From assembly GCF_017303215.1 (NCBI RefSeq), contig NZ_JAEMWU010000001.1:682001-746000 (forward strand): 64,000 nt of DNA, read 5' to 3'. Below the pieces are notes generated by a model. That model saw only the letters and a list, made by a program, of their open reading frames with translations, made no database searches and was not told where the DNA came from. Every line of letters starts with the position of its first letter. Position 1 is the stretch's first letter. Source of the stretch: Microbacterium esteraromaticum (GTDB taxonomy: Bacteria; Actinomycetota; Actinomycetes; Actinomycetales; Microbacteriaceae). Shown piece after piece: positions 1 to 7,867 of the stretch. The translations under genes and the position numbers were made by a program.

Positions 1-849
1 CGCACGGTGCAGCTGCTCGGCGATGGCCTGCACAGCGGGATCGTCGGCGAGGGCATCGTCGTAGTGGTCGAAGTACGCCCGCGTCATGCCGATCACCTGC
101 GTCACGATCGCTGACAGCCGATCATGCAGTGCGCGGATGTCGACCAGGTCATCGCGGTGGCGAGAGCGACGCGGATTCAGTGACAGCGATTCGTCGGCGG
201 CGTGCAACGACTCGTCGGCCGACACCTTCATCGGCCGCAGCAGGCGCACCTGCAGCATCAGCTCGTGCAGCTGCGGTCCGGTGCGCACCGACGGCAGGGC
301 ATCGGCCAGGCGGTCGAGCGAGGCCGCCACCTCGCGCCCCAGCATGATCACGTCCCGCCGCGCGGGGGCCGCGAGCACCGGGGGAACGATGGCGATGTTC
401 ACGATGAAGCCGATCGCCGCGCCGATCAGCGTCTCGATGATGCGCTCCACGGCATAGGCGGGGTCAGAAGCGCCGAGGGCGAGCACGAGCAGCGCCGAGA
501 TGGCGACCTGATTGCCGGTTCCCGGAGACGCACGAAGCGCCCAGGCGACCAGCATCGCCACGACCACCGCGGTCAGCACCACCCACCGCTGCGAGCCGAG
601 CAGCATGGTCAGCAGTACGGCGATCACCACGCCGACGACCACCCCGGCGCTGCGCTCGAGCGCCTTGGCGAGCGACTGGTTGACGCTGGGCTGAACCACC
701 AGAAGGGCGGCGATCGCGGCGAACACCGGCAGCTGCCCGGGGACCAGCCAGCCCGCCAGCAGCCACGCCGCGATCGTCGCGGCGGCCGACTTCAGCACCT
801 GCAGCAGAGGACCCCGCTGCGGGGCGCGGATCGCGGACGGCAGTCGCAT
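1..849 (-). CDS. FUSC / aromatic acid exporter family membrane protein, 3' end outside window
   Basis: The reading frame is open for 283 codons from an ATG at 849 down to base 1, so the C-terminus is missing. The N-terminal 160 residues are very hydrophobic and form about six membrane segments, rich in Ala, Val and Leu. A charged, helix-prone cytosolic stretch follows, with segments such as LLRPMKVSADESLH and HDRLSAIVTQVIGMTRAYFD. This layout is that of FUSC/ArAE (aromatic acid exporter) proteins, which are thought to export small organic acids; the substrate here cannot be read. A GAAGG lies only about two bases before the ATG, too close for a normal ribosome site, so the start is moderately sure. 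The gene is divergent from the membrane gene at 1009, with a palindromic element between them. Confidence 0.7.
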   Translation of the reverse strand, partial: MRLPSAIRAPQRGPLLQVLKSAAATIAAWLLAGWLVPGQLPVFAAIAALLVVQPSVNQSLAKALERSAGVVVGVVIAVLLTMLLGSQRWVVLTAVVVAMLVAWALRASPGTGNQVAISALLVLALGASDPAYAVERIIETLIGAAIGFIVNIAIVPPVLAAPARRDVIMLGREVAASLDRLADALPSVRTGPQLHELMLQVRLLRPMKVSADESLHAADESLSLNPRRSRHRDDLVDIRALHDRLSAIVTQVIGMTRAYFDHYDDALADDPAVQAIAEQLHRA

Positions 850-887
850 ACCTTCACGGTAGTCGTGGTCACCGGCGCCCCGCAGTC

Positions 888-968
888 ATCGACACCCCCA
901 GCTGCTGTCGACACCCCGTGCTGTGGGCGTCAACAGGTAGGGGTGTCGACGCGAGGTGGGGGTGTCGG
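888..968. repeat. Palindromic element type A, copy 1
   Basis: An 81-bp imperfect palindrome with four related units. TCGACACCCCCA (889-900) and GTCGACACCCCGT (907-919) read forward; AGGGGTGTCGACG (939-951) and TGGGGGTGTCGG (957-968) read inverted. It fills the gap between two divergent genes. A second copy at 46289-46371 shares ACACCCCGTGCT and GTGTCGACGCGA. There is no T-run, so a simple terminator is unlikely. Confidence 0.75.
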
Positions 969-1008
969 CGGGAAAGGGCTCGACAAGAGACATGGTTCGA
1001 TAAGAGAC

Positions 1009-2088
1009 GTGGACAATACCCAGCGACTGCTGCACGCTCAGGCGCGCGCCCTGTGGGCGACGCTGTTCTGCTTCGTGCTCGGTGCCGTCGCCGGTCTCGC
1101 CGCGCTGTGGGGCACGGCGCGTCCTTTCACCGGCGAGGGGTCGGTGATCGTACCGACGGCCCTGATTACCGGTGTGATCACCGCCGGTGCGTTCGTCGTC
1201 AGCACGCTCATGCATCGACGCGGTGAGACGTTCCCGATGCCGCGCTGGCAGGCCGTCATCTCGGACATCGCGGCGATCGCCGTGACGATCGCGATCGCGG
1301 GGGTCGCCGGACTGGGCGTGCTGCTGGCCGGTGAGATCATCGGCACCGGACTGCAGGGTCTCGAGCTCTCGCCGATCGGCGGTGGCCTGATCGTCGGTGT
1401 CGCGGCCGCCGTGGGCGGGCGCCTGGCATTCGACGCGGGTATCGAGCTGCGCACCGGCGACATCGCTGCGCTGCTGTTCGCCTTCCTGATCATCGGCACG
1501 CTGTTCGCGATGATCACCGCCGCCGACCCGACCTGGTGGCAGCGCAACTTCTCGCAGCTCGGTTCGGGAGGTGGCGGCTGGGCCTTCAACGGCACCCTCG
1601 TGATCGCCGGCATGCTCGTCGCCACGACCGGCCTGTACATCGGTCGCGATCTGCACCGCCTGTATGGGGATCGGATGCTGCGACGCATCGCCGTCGTGGC
1701 ACTGGCCTGGGTGGTGTCGGGCACCGCATTGGCCGCCGTCGGCCTGCTGCCGATCAACAGGTTCCCGACCGCGCACGACATCCTCGCGGTCGGCACGATG
1801 GTGCTGATCGTGGTGGCGGTGGTGCTGTCGGCCCGCGTGCTCGCGGGTGGGCGGATGCTGCGGGTGATCACGACGGTGCTGGTCGTGCTGGTCGCCGCCG
1901 CGGTGGTCATGACGGTGGCGTTCTCACTGATGTCGGTCACCGCTCTGGAGAGCATCGTCATCGGCCTGGTGCTGCTGTGGATGACGACCTTCGCCCGCGT
2001 TCTGGCCATTCTCGGCCCCACCCGATCGCGGCCTTCGCACACGGGGTCGCCACTGCGTACCGAGGCGCGCACGCCCCATCCGGCGTAA
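1009..2088 (+). CDS. DUF998-like integral membrane protein
   Basis: A 359-residue protein made of about ten membrane segments with short loops. I start it at the GTG at 1009, which begins VDNTQRLLHAQ; the frame is open further upstream, but that stretch runs through palindromic element A and has no protein-like pattern. The central piece WWQRNFSQLG, followed by GGWAFNGTLVIAGML and then GRDLHRLYGD, resembles DUF998 proteins, where an NFSxLG loop lies between membrane helices. Here an additional N-terminal set of helices precedes it. Function is unknown. The ribosome site is weak (AGAGAC just upstream). The gene stands alone, with the FUSC gene divergent and the glycosyltransferase starting 112 bases downstream. 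Confidence 0.65.
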   Translation: MDNTQRLLHAQARALWATLFCFVLGAVAGLAALWGTARPFTGEGSVIVPTALITGVITAGAFVVSTLMHRRGETFPMPRWQAVISDIAAIAVTIAIAGVAGLGVLLAGEIIGTGLQGLELSPIGGGLIVGVAAAVGGRLAFDAGIELRTGDIAALLFAFLIIGTLFAMITAADPTWWQRNFSQLGSGGGGWAFNGTLVIAGMLVATTGLYIGRDLHRLYGDRMLRRIAVVALAWVVSGTALAAVGLLPINRFPTAHDILAVGTMVLIVVAVVLSARVLAGGRMLRVITTVLVVLVAAAVVMTVAFSLMSVTALESIVIGLVLLWMTTFARVLAILGPTRSRPSHTGSPLRTEARTPHPA

Positions 2089-2095
2089 CCTCTCA

Positions 2096-2107
2096 CCGAA
2101 CGTTCGG
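2096..2107. promoter_or_regulatory. Perfect 12-bp palindrome upstream of the glycosyltransferase gene
   Basis: CCGAACGTTCGG is a perfect palindrome 93 bases before the GTG start of the glycosyltransferase. It could be an operator or chance; nothing else supports a role. Confidence 0.2.
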
Positions 2108-2200
2108 CTTCCCAGCGCAGAAGATGGCATTGTTGGTGGTGAAGCGGTGGGGACGCGCGGAAATACGGTGCCATTTCGGGTACCGGAGTGGAGTGCGCGC

Positions 2201-3628
2201 GTGAACCGGTTCTTCCAGCGGATCGTCGGCCTCGCGGTGGTTCTGATCGTGGCGCTCGCCGCGGGACTGCTGTGGTGGGGCATCGCCGTCACCGACCCGC
2301 CGTCGATGTGGCAGCCCGCGCACGTCACGCTCTCGGGCATCTGGGATGTCGTGTACAACACCCAACTGCCCGATCTCGGCGTGCTCGCCGTCGCGCTGGC
2401 GATCGCGCTGATCCTGGTGCTGTTCGTCGTGGTGGGCGAGCGCGTGGTCGCCAATCGCTATCGCCGCGCGGGGGTCGAGGTGACACGGCTCACACTCGCC
2501 CCGCAGACCGTCATGGCACGCACCCGCGGGGTCTTCGCCGGTGAGGTGACCGTGACGGTGCTGATCCCCGCGCACAATGAGCAGGCGTCGCTGCCCCACA
2601 CGTTGACGTCGTTGCGTGAGCAGACGCTGGCGCCGCTGCGCGTGCTCGTCGTGGCCGACAACTGCACCGACCGCACTGTCGAGGTCGCGCGCGCCCACGG
2701 CGCCGATGTCTTCGAGACCGTCGACAACGCCCACAAGAAGGGCGGCGCACTCAACCAGGCGCTCACCGACCTGCTGCCGAGCATGGGCGACAACGACTGC
2801 GTGCTGGTGATGGACGCCGACAGTCAGATCGGAACCGGCTTCATCGCCGAGGCCACCCGCCGGCTGACCGACGACCGCGCGCTGATGGCCGTCGGCGGCC
2901 TGTTCGAGGGCGAAGAGGGGCATGGGCTGCTCGGCCAGTTCCAGCGCAACGAGTACACCCGGTACCGGCGCGAGATCAGCCGACGCGACGGGCGCGTGTT
3001 CGTCCTCACCGGTACGGCGTCGGTGTTCCGGGCATCCGCTCTGCGCGCGGTCGCCGACGCGCGCGGCCGTGACCTGCCGGGCAAGCCCGGCGAGGTCTAC
3101 GACACCGCCGCGCTCACCGAGGACAACGAGCTGACCATCGCCATCAAGTCGCTCGGCGGGCTCACCGTCTCGCCGAAGGGCTGCACCGTGATCACCGAGC
3201 TGATGCCGACGTGGCGGATGCTGTGGGCCCAGCGGCTGCGGTGGCAGCGCGGCGCGCTCGAGAACCTGGGCGCCTACGGCGTGACACCGCAGACGATGCG
3301 GTACTGGGCGCAGCAGATCGCGATCGGCTACGGCGTGATCGCCCTGTTCGCGTACTTCGCCCTGCTGTTGCTGATGGTGCTGGCGATGGACACCTGGGTG
3401 TGGTTCCCGTTCTGGCTGTGCATCGGTCTGCTGTTCGCCGTCGAGCGGATGGTCACCGCGTGGCGCGGCGGATGGCGGGCTCGCGTGCTGGCACTGCTGA
3501 TCTTTCCCGAGCTGGTCTACGACTGCTTCTTGAACCTCGCGTTCCTCAAGGGCGTCGTCGAGATCGCCTTCGGCCGCAGAGCGACCTGGAAACACGTGCA
3601 GCACGCGCCCGAGGAGGTGGCGTCATGA
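2201..3628 (+). CDS. Membrane-bound family 2 glycosyltransferase
   Basis: A 475-residue processive-type GT2. One membrane helix lies near residues 9-30 and another near 60-78. The catalytic domain begins at VTVLIPAHNEQ (about 117-127), followed by ADNCTDRT, the metal-binding DAD (205-207), the TED motif with the catalytic Asp at about 308, and the acceptor motif QRLRW (344-348). C-terminal membrane helices follow at about 370-440. This is the order found in cellulose or hyaluronan synthase-like enzymes that make or export a polysaccharide from a nucleotide sugar. The GTG at 2201 is preceded by a GGAGTGGAG ribosome site; an upstream in-frame GTG at 2147 lacks one. The stop overlaps the ATG of the small downstream gene. 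The product polymer cannot be inferred. Confidence 0.88.
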   Translation: MNRFFQRIVGLAVVLIVALAAGLLWWGIAVTDPPSMWQPAHVTLSGIWDVVYNTQLPDLGVLAVALAIALILVLFVVVGERVVANRYRRAGVEVTRLTLAPQTVMARTRGVFAGEVTVTVLIPAHNEQASLPHTLTSLREQTLAPLRVLVVADNCTDRTVEVARAHGADVFETVDNAHKKGGALNQALTDLLPSMGDNDCVLVMDADSQIGTGFIAEATRRLTDDRALMAVGGLFEGEEGHGLLGQFQRNEYTRYRREISRRDGRVFVLTGTASVFRASALRAVADARGRDLPGKPGEVYDTAALTEDNELTIAIKSLGGLTVSPKGCTVITELMPTWRMLWAQRLRWQRGALENLGAYGVTPQTMRYWAQQIAIGYGVIALFAYFALLLLMVLAMDTWVWFPFWLCIGLLFAVERMVTAWRGGWRARVLALLIFPELVYDCFLNLAFLKGVVEIAFGRRATWKHVQHAPEEVAS

Positions 3629-3831
3629 TCGCGCCGACCGGGATTCTGCTGCCCGAGAGCCTGCTGTACACCGACTGGTTCGGTGTGCTGGCCACGTTCG
3701 TCGCGATCAACACCGTGATCTACGTCGTGCTCGGCGTGATCAAGATGACGCCGAAGATCCGATGGGGACGCCGCACCGGCGCCAACCGCAGGTCACAGAC
3801 CCGGAGCATCCACCCCGATGCGGCGCCGTAG
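3625..3831 (+). CDS. Small single-pass membrane protein coupled to the glycosyltransferase
   Basis: A 68-residue protein whose ATG overlaps the glycosyltransferase stop (ATGA), so the two are translationally coupled. It has one hydrophobic segment (WFGVLATFVAINTVIYVVLGVIK split by polar residues, about 18-40) and a basic tail (KIRWGRRTGANRRSQTR). It may be an accessory subunit that anchors or stabilises the synthase. That is inferred from coupling and topology only; I do not recognise a family. Its 3' end overlaps the convergent EAL gene by 39 bases. Confidence 0.65.
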   Translation: MIAPTGILLPESLLYTDWFGVLATFVAINTVIYVVLGVIKMTPKIRWGRRTGANRRSQTRSIHPDAAP

Positions 3832-4533
3832 TTCGGAAAGCTCCCTGCCCAGCTCGGGGGCGGGCGTGGGCATCCCGAGATGGAAGCCCTGGCCGAGACG
3901 TGCTCCCAGGCCGCGCGCGACATCGAGGTGCTCGGGCTGCGAGATACCCTCGACGACCAGTGGTGCGCCGACCTCGCGCGACGCCGCGAGCGCCGGTTCC
4001 AGACGGGCGCGCGCGTCGGCATCCGCCACGATCTCCCAGAACGGGGCGCGGTCGACCTTGACGATGTCTGGACGCGCGGCGAGGATGCGCGCGGCATCGG
4101 CGTCGGCGGTGCCGGCGTCGTCGACCAGCAGCATGCCACCGAGGTCCGTCACGAGGGCGCGGATCTCGGCCAGATCAACATCGGTGGGACCCTCGGTCAG
4201 CTCCAGCCCCCACGGGCGGCGAAGCCCCGCCAGGACGTCGGGCAATGCCGGATGCCGAAACGTTGCACCCGCGGCATTCACTGTGACGAACAGGCCGTCG
4301 GGCAGTGCCGCTGCGGCGACGACCGCGGTGCGGATCAAGGCGATCTCGAGGACAGTCTGCTCGCCGCATCGGGCGGCGTCATCGAGATGCTGCACGGGGG
4401 AACGCCCGTCGGCGAAACGCGCGAGTGCCTCACAACCGACGACGCGCCATTCGGCCAGATCGACGATCGGCTGGAACACGGCGCTGTGTGCGACCGGCAC
4501 TCCTTCAGAGCCAGGTCCACCGCGCGAGATCAC
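3793..4533 (-). CDS. EAL-domain cyclic-di-GMP phosphodiesterase (stand-alone)
   Basis: A 246-residue protein that is essentially one EAL domain. The usual landmarks are in order: substrate loop FQPIVD (about 20-25), EAL at 35-37, Asn86, Glu111 and Glu114 in LELTEG, the Asp pair at 138-139, Lys159 in IVKVD, Glu195 in VVEGI, and Gln215 in GQGF. These are the metal-binding and catalytic positions of enzymes that cleave cyclic-di-GMP to pGpG. Loop 6, normally DDFGTGYSS, reads DDAGTADAD, so dimer-linked regulation may differ and activity is not certain. There is no membrane or sensory domain. It is divergent from the diguanylate cyclase at 4567, with only 33 bases between starts, suggesting joint control of opposing enzymes. 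Confidence 0.85.
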   Translation of the reverse strand: MISRGGPGSEGVPVAHSAVFQPIVDLAEWRVVGCEALARFADGRSPVQHLDDAARCGEQTVLEIALIRTAVVAAAALPDGLFVTVNAAGATFRHPALPDVLAGLRRPWGLELTEGPTDVDLAEIRALVTDLGGMLLVDDAGTADADAARILAARPDIVKVDRAPFWEIVADADARARLEPALAASREVGAPLVVEGISQPEHLDVARGLGARLGQGFHLGMPTPAPELGRELSELRRRIGVDAPGL

Positions 4534-4566
4534 GATTCAGTCTACCCCCGGGGAGCGGAGACACTG

Positions 4567-5589
4567 ATGGACACACACCGGATCGCCCTGCCAGAAGCCG
4601 ACGAGATGCGGTGGCTGCGCTCGGACGTGATGCGCGGCATGCTGCGGCGCACCTCCACGTACTCGATCGTGACGGCCGCGCTCATGCTGCTTTACTCGGC
4701 GCTGGGGTTGGCCGAGCTGTTCGAGGACGACATCTCGCTGTTCGAGGTCGTCCTGTCGTGCGCGATCTTCGCCGGCGGTCTGCTGTTCGCCCTTCTGGTG
4801 GCCGTCGGTGGCAAGGAGCTGCCGCGATGGGTGGGGCTGGGGCTCGTCGTGGCGCACACGAGCGTATCGGTCTACTACCTGGGGTTCTCGGATGAGCGGC
4901 AGAACGCGATCGCCGCACTGCAGGAGGCGCCGATCATGGCGATGTACTTCTCGTGGTTCTACGGTGCCCGTCTCGCGCGGCCCGGGTGGCTGATCATCCT
5001 CGGACTGCTGGGAGCGGCGATGCTGGTGGGTCCGTTCGCCGGCCCCGATGCCGATCAGGCGCCCGCGCTGCTCGGGCCGGTGAACATCATCTCGGCGGGT
5101 CTGTTCACCTGGCTGTGTCTGGAGGCGGGGCTCTTCGTGCGGCATCGGGTGCGGCTGGAGAGCAACACCGATGAGCTGACGGGCGTGCTGAATCGGCGTG
5201 GGTTCCTCGGGCGTGCACGGGGCGAGCTGCGCCGGGCGCACCGCTACCGGCGCCCGGTCAGCATCGCGCTGATCGACCTCGACAAGTTCAAGGAGATCAA
5301 CGACGGCGCGGGCCACGCAGCGGGAGACGACCTGCTCAAGACGCTCACCGCGCAGTGGATCTCGCTGTCCCGATCCTCTGACACGGTGGGCCGGCTCGGT
5401 GGTGACGAGTTCGCGTTACTTCTTCCTGAGACCGATGAGCAGGATGCCCGAGTGGTGCTGCGGCGCATGCGGGGGCTCGCATCGCACCCGTGGTCGTGGG
5501 GCGTGGTGCAGGCGTTGCCGAGCGAATCGGTCGACGACGTGCTGGCCCGCGCGGATGCGCAGATGTACGACCGCAAGCGATCGGAGTGA
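4567..5589 (+). CDS. Membrane diguanylate cyclase (GGDEF)
   Basis: A 340-residue protein. Residues about 30-190 form six membrane helices, probably a sensory module, and the GGDEF domain covers about 198-338. The active-site GGDEF motif is intact at 278-282, with the metal-binding Asp in LIDLDKFK (about 236-242). An inhibitory I-site RSSD sits at 269-272, exactly five residues before GGDEF, so product inhibition by cyclic-di-GMP is likely. The ATG at 4567 follows GGAG at good spacing. The enzyme would make cyclic-di-GMP from two GTP, while the divergent EAL gene would remove it. The neighbouring polysaccharide-synthase-like gene is a plausible target, since such enzymes are often cyclic-di-GMP regulated, but no PilZ domain is visible. 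Confidence 0.88.
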   Translation: MDTHRIALPEADEMRWLRSDVMRGMLRRTSTYSIVTAALMLLYSALGLAELFEDDISLFEVVLSCAIFAGGLLFALLVAVGGKELPRWVGLGLVVAHTSVSVYYLGFSDERQNAIAALQEAPIMAMYFSWFYGARLARPGWLIILGLLGAAMLVGPFAGPDADQAPALLGPVNIISAGLFTWLCLEAGLFVRHRVRLESNTDELTGVLNRRGFLGRARGELRRAHRYRRPVSIALIDLDKFKEINDGAGHAAGDDLLKTLTAQWISLSRSSDTVGRLGGDEFALLLPETDEQDARVVLRRMRGLASHPWSWGVVQALPSESVDDVLARADAQMYDRKRSE

Positions 5590-5623
5590 GCGGGGGCGCC
5601 TTTTCGGTTTCGACGCCATGGTG

Positions 5624-5642
5624 TTAGGTTAGGTGAGGCTTA
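5624..5642 (+). promoter_or_regulatory. DtxR/IdeR-type iron box of the siderophore operon
   Basis: TTAGGTTAGGTGAGGCTTA matches the DtxR/IdeR consensus (TWAGGTTAGSCTAACCTWA) at about 15 of 19 positions. It lies 68 bases before the siderophore-binding lipoprotein, where it would let iron-loaded DtxR/IdeR repress the operon. The match and position are seen; regulation is inferred from the known family. Confidence 0.75.
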
Positions 5643-5709
5643 CCAAAGCAGGCCTTCGCCGGTTCTCCTCTGCCGGCACCTCCCGAAACCCGACCCGAAA
5701 GGGACGCCC

Positions 5710-6774
5710 GTGCACATTTCCCGTCTGATGGGCCTCGGAGCCGTTGCGGCCGTGGCCGCCGGCCTCGTCGCCTGCTCGCCCGCCACCACGCCGGAATCGA
5801 TCGCCGGCGCGGACTCCTCCGGCGCGTTCCCGGTCACCATCGAGCACGTCTACGGCGAGACGACCATCAACAGCGCGCCGGCGCGCGTCGCCACCGTCGC
5901 CTGGTCGAACCACGAGGTTCCGCTGGCGCTCGGCATCGTGCCGGTCGGCATGAGCAAGGCCACCTGGGGCGATGACGATGGCGATGGAGTGCTGCCCTGG
6001 GTCGAAGACGAACTCGCCGAGCTCGGCGTCGACACCTCATTGATCGGCGACGAGCAGGCCGCGGCCGCCGGTGAGGTGCCCGTGCTGTTCGACGAGACCG
6101 ACGGCATCGACTACGAGGCGGTCGCCGACACGAACCCCGACGTCATCCTGGCCGCCTACTCGGGCCTGACCCAGGAGGAATACGACACGCTGTCGAAGAT
6201 CGCTCCCGTCGTCGCCTACCCCGAGGTCGCCTGGGCCACTCCGCTCGACCAGATGATCGAGATGAACTCGGCTGCGCTCGGCCTCGCCGCCGAGGGCGAC
6301 GCTCTCATCGACGACCTGCAGGCGCAGATCACCACGGCACTCGATGCCAACAGTGCGCTCAAGGACTCGCGGGTGCTGTTCAGCTACCTCGACATGAACG
6401 ACCTCAGCCAGATCGGCGTGTACACCAGCCACGACACCCGCCCGGGCTTCCTGGAGGGCATCGGCCTGCCCACCCCGGCCATCGTCGAAGAGGTCACCGA
6501 GGGCACCGACGGCTTCTACGTGACCGTCAGCGCCGAGCAGGCCGAACGCTTCAACGACGTCGATGTGTTCGTCAGCTACGGCGACGACTCGACCATCGCC
6601 ACGCTGCAGGCAGACCCCCTGCTGTCGAAGATTCCGGCAGTCGCCGCCGGCAACATCGCCATCCTGCAGGACAGCACTCCGCTGGCCGCCTCGGCCAACC
6701 CCTCGCCGCTGTCGATCGGCTGGGGCATCGACGAGTACTTCGCACTGCTGGCCGACGCCGTCGCCGGCGAGTGA
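5710..6774 (+). CDS. Iron-siderophore ABC transporter substrate-binding lipoprotein
   Basis: A 354-residue lipoprotein starting at GTG. A short signal peptide ends in the lipobox LVAC (Cys22), so the mature protein is lipid-anchored outside the membrane. The body has the FepB/FhuD-type fold signature: TIEHVYGETTIN near the start, PARVATVAWSNHEVPLALG, and NPDVILAAYSGL. It would bind a ferric siderophore and hand it to the two FecCD permeases just downstream. It is the first gene of an operon behind a DtxR-type box. The siderophore is not identifiable, and no siderophore biosynthesis genes are in the window. Confidence 0.9.
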   Translation: MHISRLMGLGAVAAVAAGLVACSPATTPESIAGADSSGAFPVTIEHVYGETTINSAPARVATVAWSNHEVPLALGIVPVGMSKATWGDDDGDGVLPWVEDELAELGVDTSLIGDEQAAAAGEVPVLFDETDGIDYEAVADTNPDVILAAYSGLTQEEYDTLSKIAPVVAYPEVAWATPLDQMIEMNSAALGLAAEGDALIDDLQAQITTALDANSALKDSRVLFSYLDMNDLSQIGVYTSHDTRPGFLEGIGLPTPAIVEEVTEGTDGFYVTVSAEQAERFNDVDVFVSYGDDSTIATLQADPLLSKIPAVAAGNIAILQDSTPLAASANPSPLSIGWGIDEYFALLADAVAGE

Positions 6775-6820
6775 CCCCGCAACGCCCGAACCGACAGCAT
6801 CCGACAGGCACCGCGAGATC

Positions 6821-7867
6821 ATGACCGTGACCGCCGCACCCGCCGCTGTGTCGGGCGCCGCAGACCTGCGTCGCCCGACACTGGTGCGCATCGGCTGGCT
6901 CGGCGTCGGGGTGCTCGTCCTGCTGTTGCTCTGCGCGCTCTCGGTGGCCTTCGGATCGCGCTCGGTGACGATCGAGGACATCCTGGCCGGCCTCGCCGGA
7001 CACACCGACACCGTCTCGCAGGCCGCCGTCGTCAAGCGCATCCCACGCACGGTGCTCGCCATCCTCGTCGGCGCCGCGCTCGCGCTCGCCGGGGCCACCA
7101 TGCAAGCCGTCACCCGCAACCCGATCGCCGATCCGGGCATCCTCGGTGTCACCAACGGCGCATCGCTCGCGATCGTCATCGGCATCGCGTTCGTCGGTAT
7201 CACGCATCCGCTCAGCTACATGGGGTTCGCGATCGTGGGCGCCGCGCTCGCGGCGGTGTTCGTCTACCTGGTCGGTTCGCTCGGCCGTGGGGGAGCGACC
7301 CCGCTGAAGCTCGCGCTGGCGGGCGCGGCCACCTCGGCGGCCTTCGCGTCGCTCATCAGCGCGATCCTGTTGCCGCGGGTCAACATCCTCGGCAGCTTCC
7401 AGGCCTGGCAGGTCGGCGGAGTGGGAGGCGCGGAGTGGTCGCGCATGGCGATGGCCGCCCCTGTGCTCGCCCTCGGCGCCCTGATCTGCGTGCTGAGCGC
7501 ACGTGGGATGAACTCCCTCGCGCTCGGCGACGACATGGCGGCGGGGTTGGGTGAGAACGTCGCCCGCACGCGGATGCTGTCAGCGCTGGGGGCCGTGATC
7601 CTCGCCGGCGTCGCCACGGCGATCGCCGGCCCGATCGGCTTCGTCGGGCTCGTCGTGCCGCACATGTGTCGGATGCTGGTGGGCACCGACCACCGGTGGT
7701 TGCTGCCGTTCTCGGCGTTGGCCGGTGCCGCCCTGCTCGTCGCCGGCGACGTGATCGGTCGGGTCGTCTCACCCACCGAGGAGATCCAGGTCGGGATCGT
7801 CACCGCGATCATCGGCGCCCCGCTGTTCATCTGGATCGTCCGCCGACAGAAGGTGCGTGAACTGTGA
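6821..7867 (+). CDS. FecCD-family siderophore permease subunit 1
   Basis: A 348-residue permease with about nine or ten membrane helices. Family signatures are visible: RIPRTVLAILVGAALALAG, then MQAVTRNPIADPGILGVTNGA, and the coupling helix GPIGFVGLVVPHMCRMLVG near the C-terminal third, which contacts the ATPase. The ATG at 6821 follows CGAGATC, a weak ribosome site. It would form a heterodimer with the next gene, whose GTG overlaps this stop by four bases. Together with the lipoprotein and ATPase it makes a complete ferric-siderophore importer. Confidence 0.9.
   Translation: MTVTAAPAAVSGAADLRRPTLVRIGWLGVGVLVLLLLCALSVAFGSRSVTIEDILAGLAGHTDTVSQAAVVKRIPRTVLAILVGAALALAGATMQAVTRNPIADPGILGVTNGASLAIVIGIAFVGITHPLSYMGFAIVGAALAAVFVYLVGSLGRGGATPLKLALAGAATSAAFASLISAILLPRVNILGSFQAWQVGGVGGAEWSRMAMAAPVLALGALICVLSARGMNSLALGDDMAAGLGENVARTRMLSALGAVILAGVATAIAGPIGFVGLVVPHMCRMLVGTDHRWLLPFSALAGAALLVAGDVIGRVVSPTEEIQVGIVTAIIGAPLFIWIVRRQKVREL

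Noticed and set aside
202..1008. Long open frame running from 202 into the DUF998-like gene
   Set aside because: It is antisense to the FUSC gene and crosses element A; composition is Arg/His/Gln-rich as expected of a shadow frame in high-GC DNA.
3880..4566. Open frame leading into the diguanylate cyclase
   Set aside because: Antisense to the EAL gene, which has all family motifs; the cyclase has its own ATG with a ribosome site at 4567.
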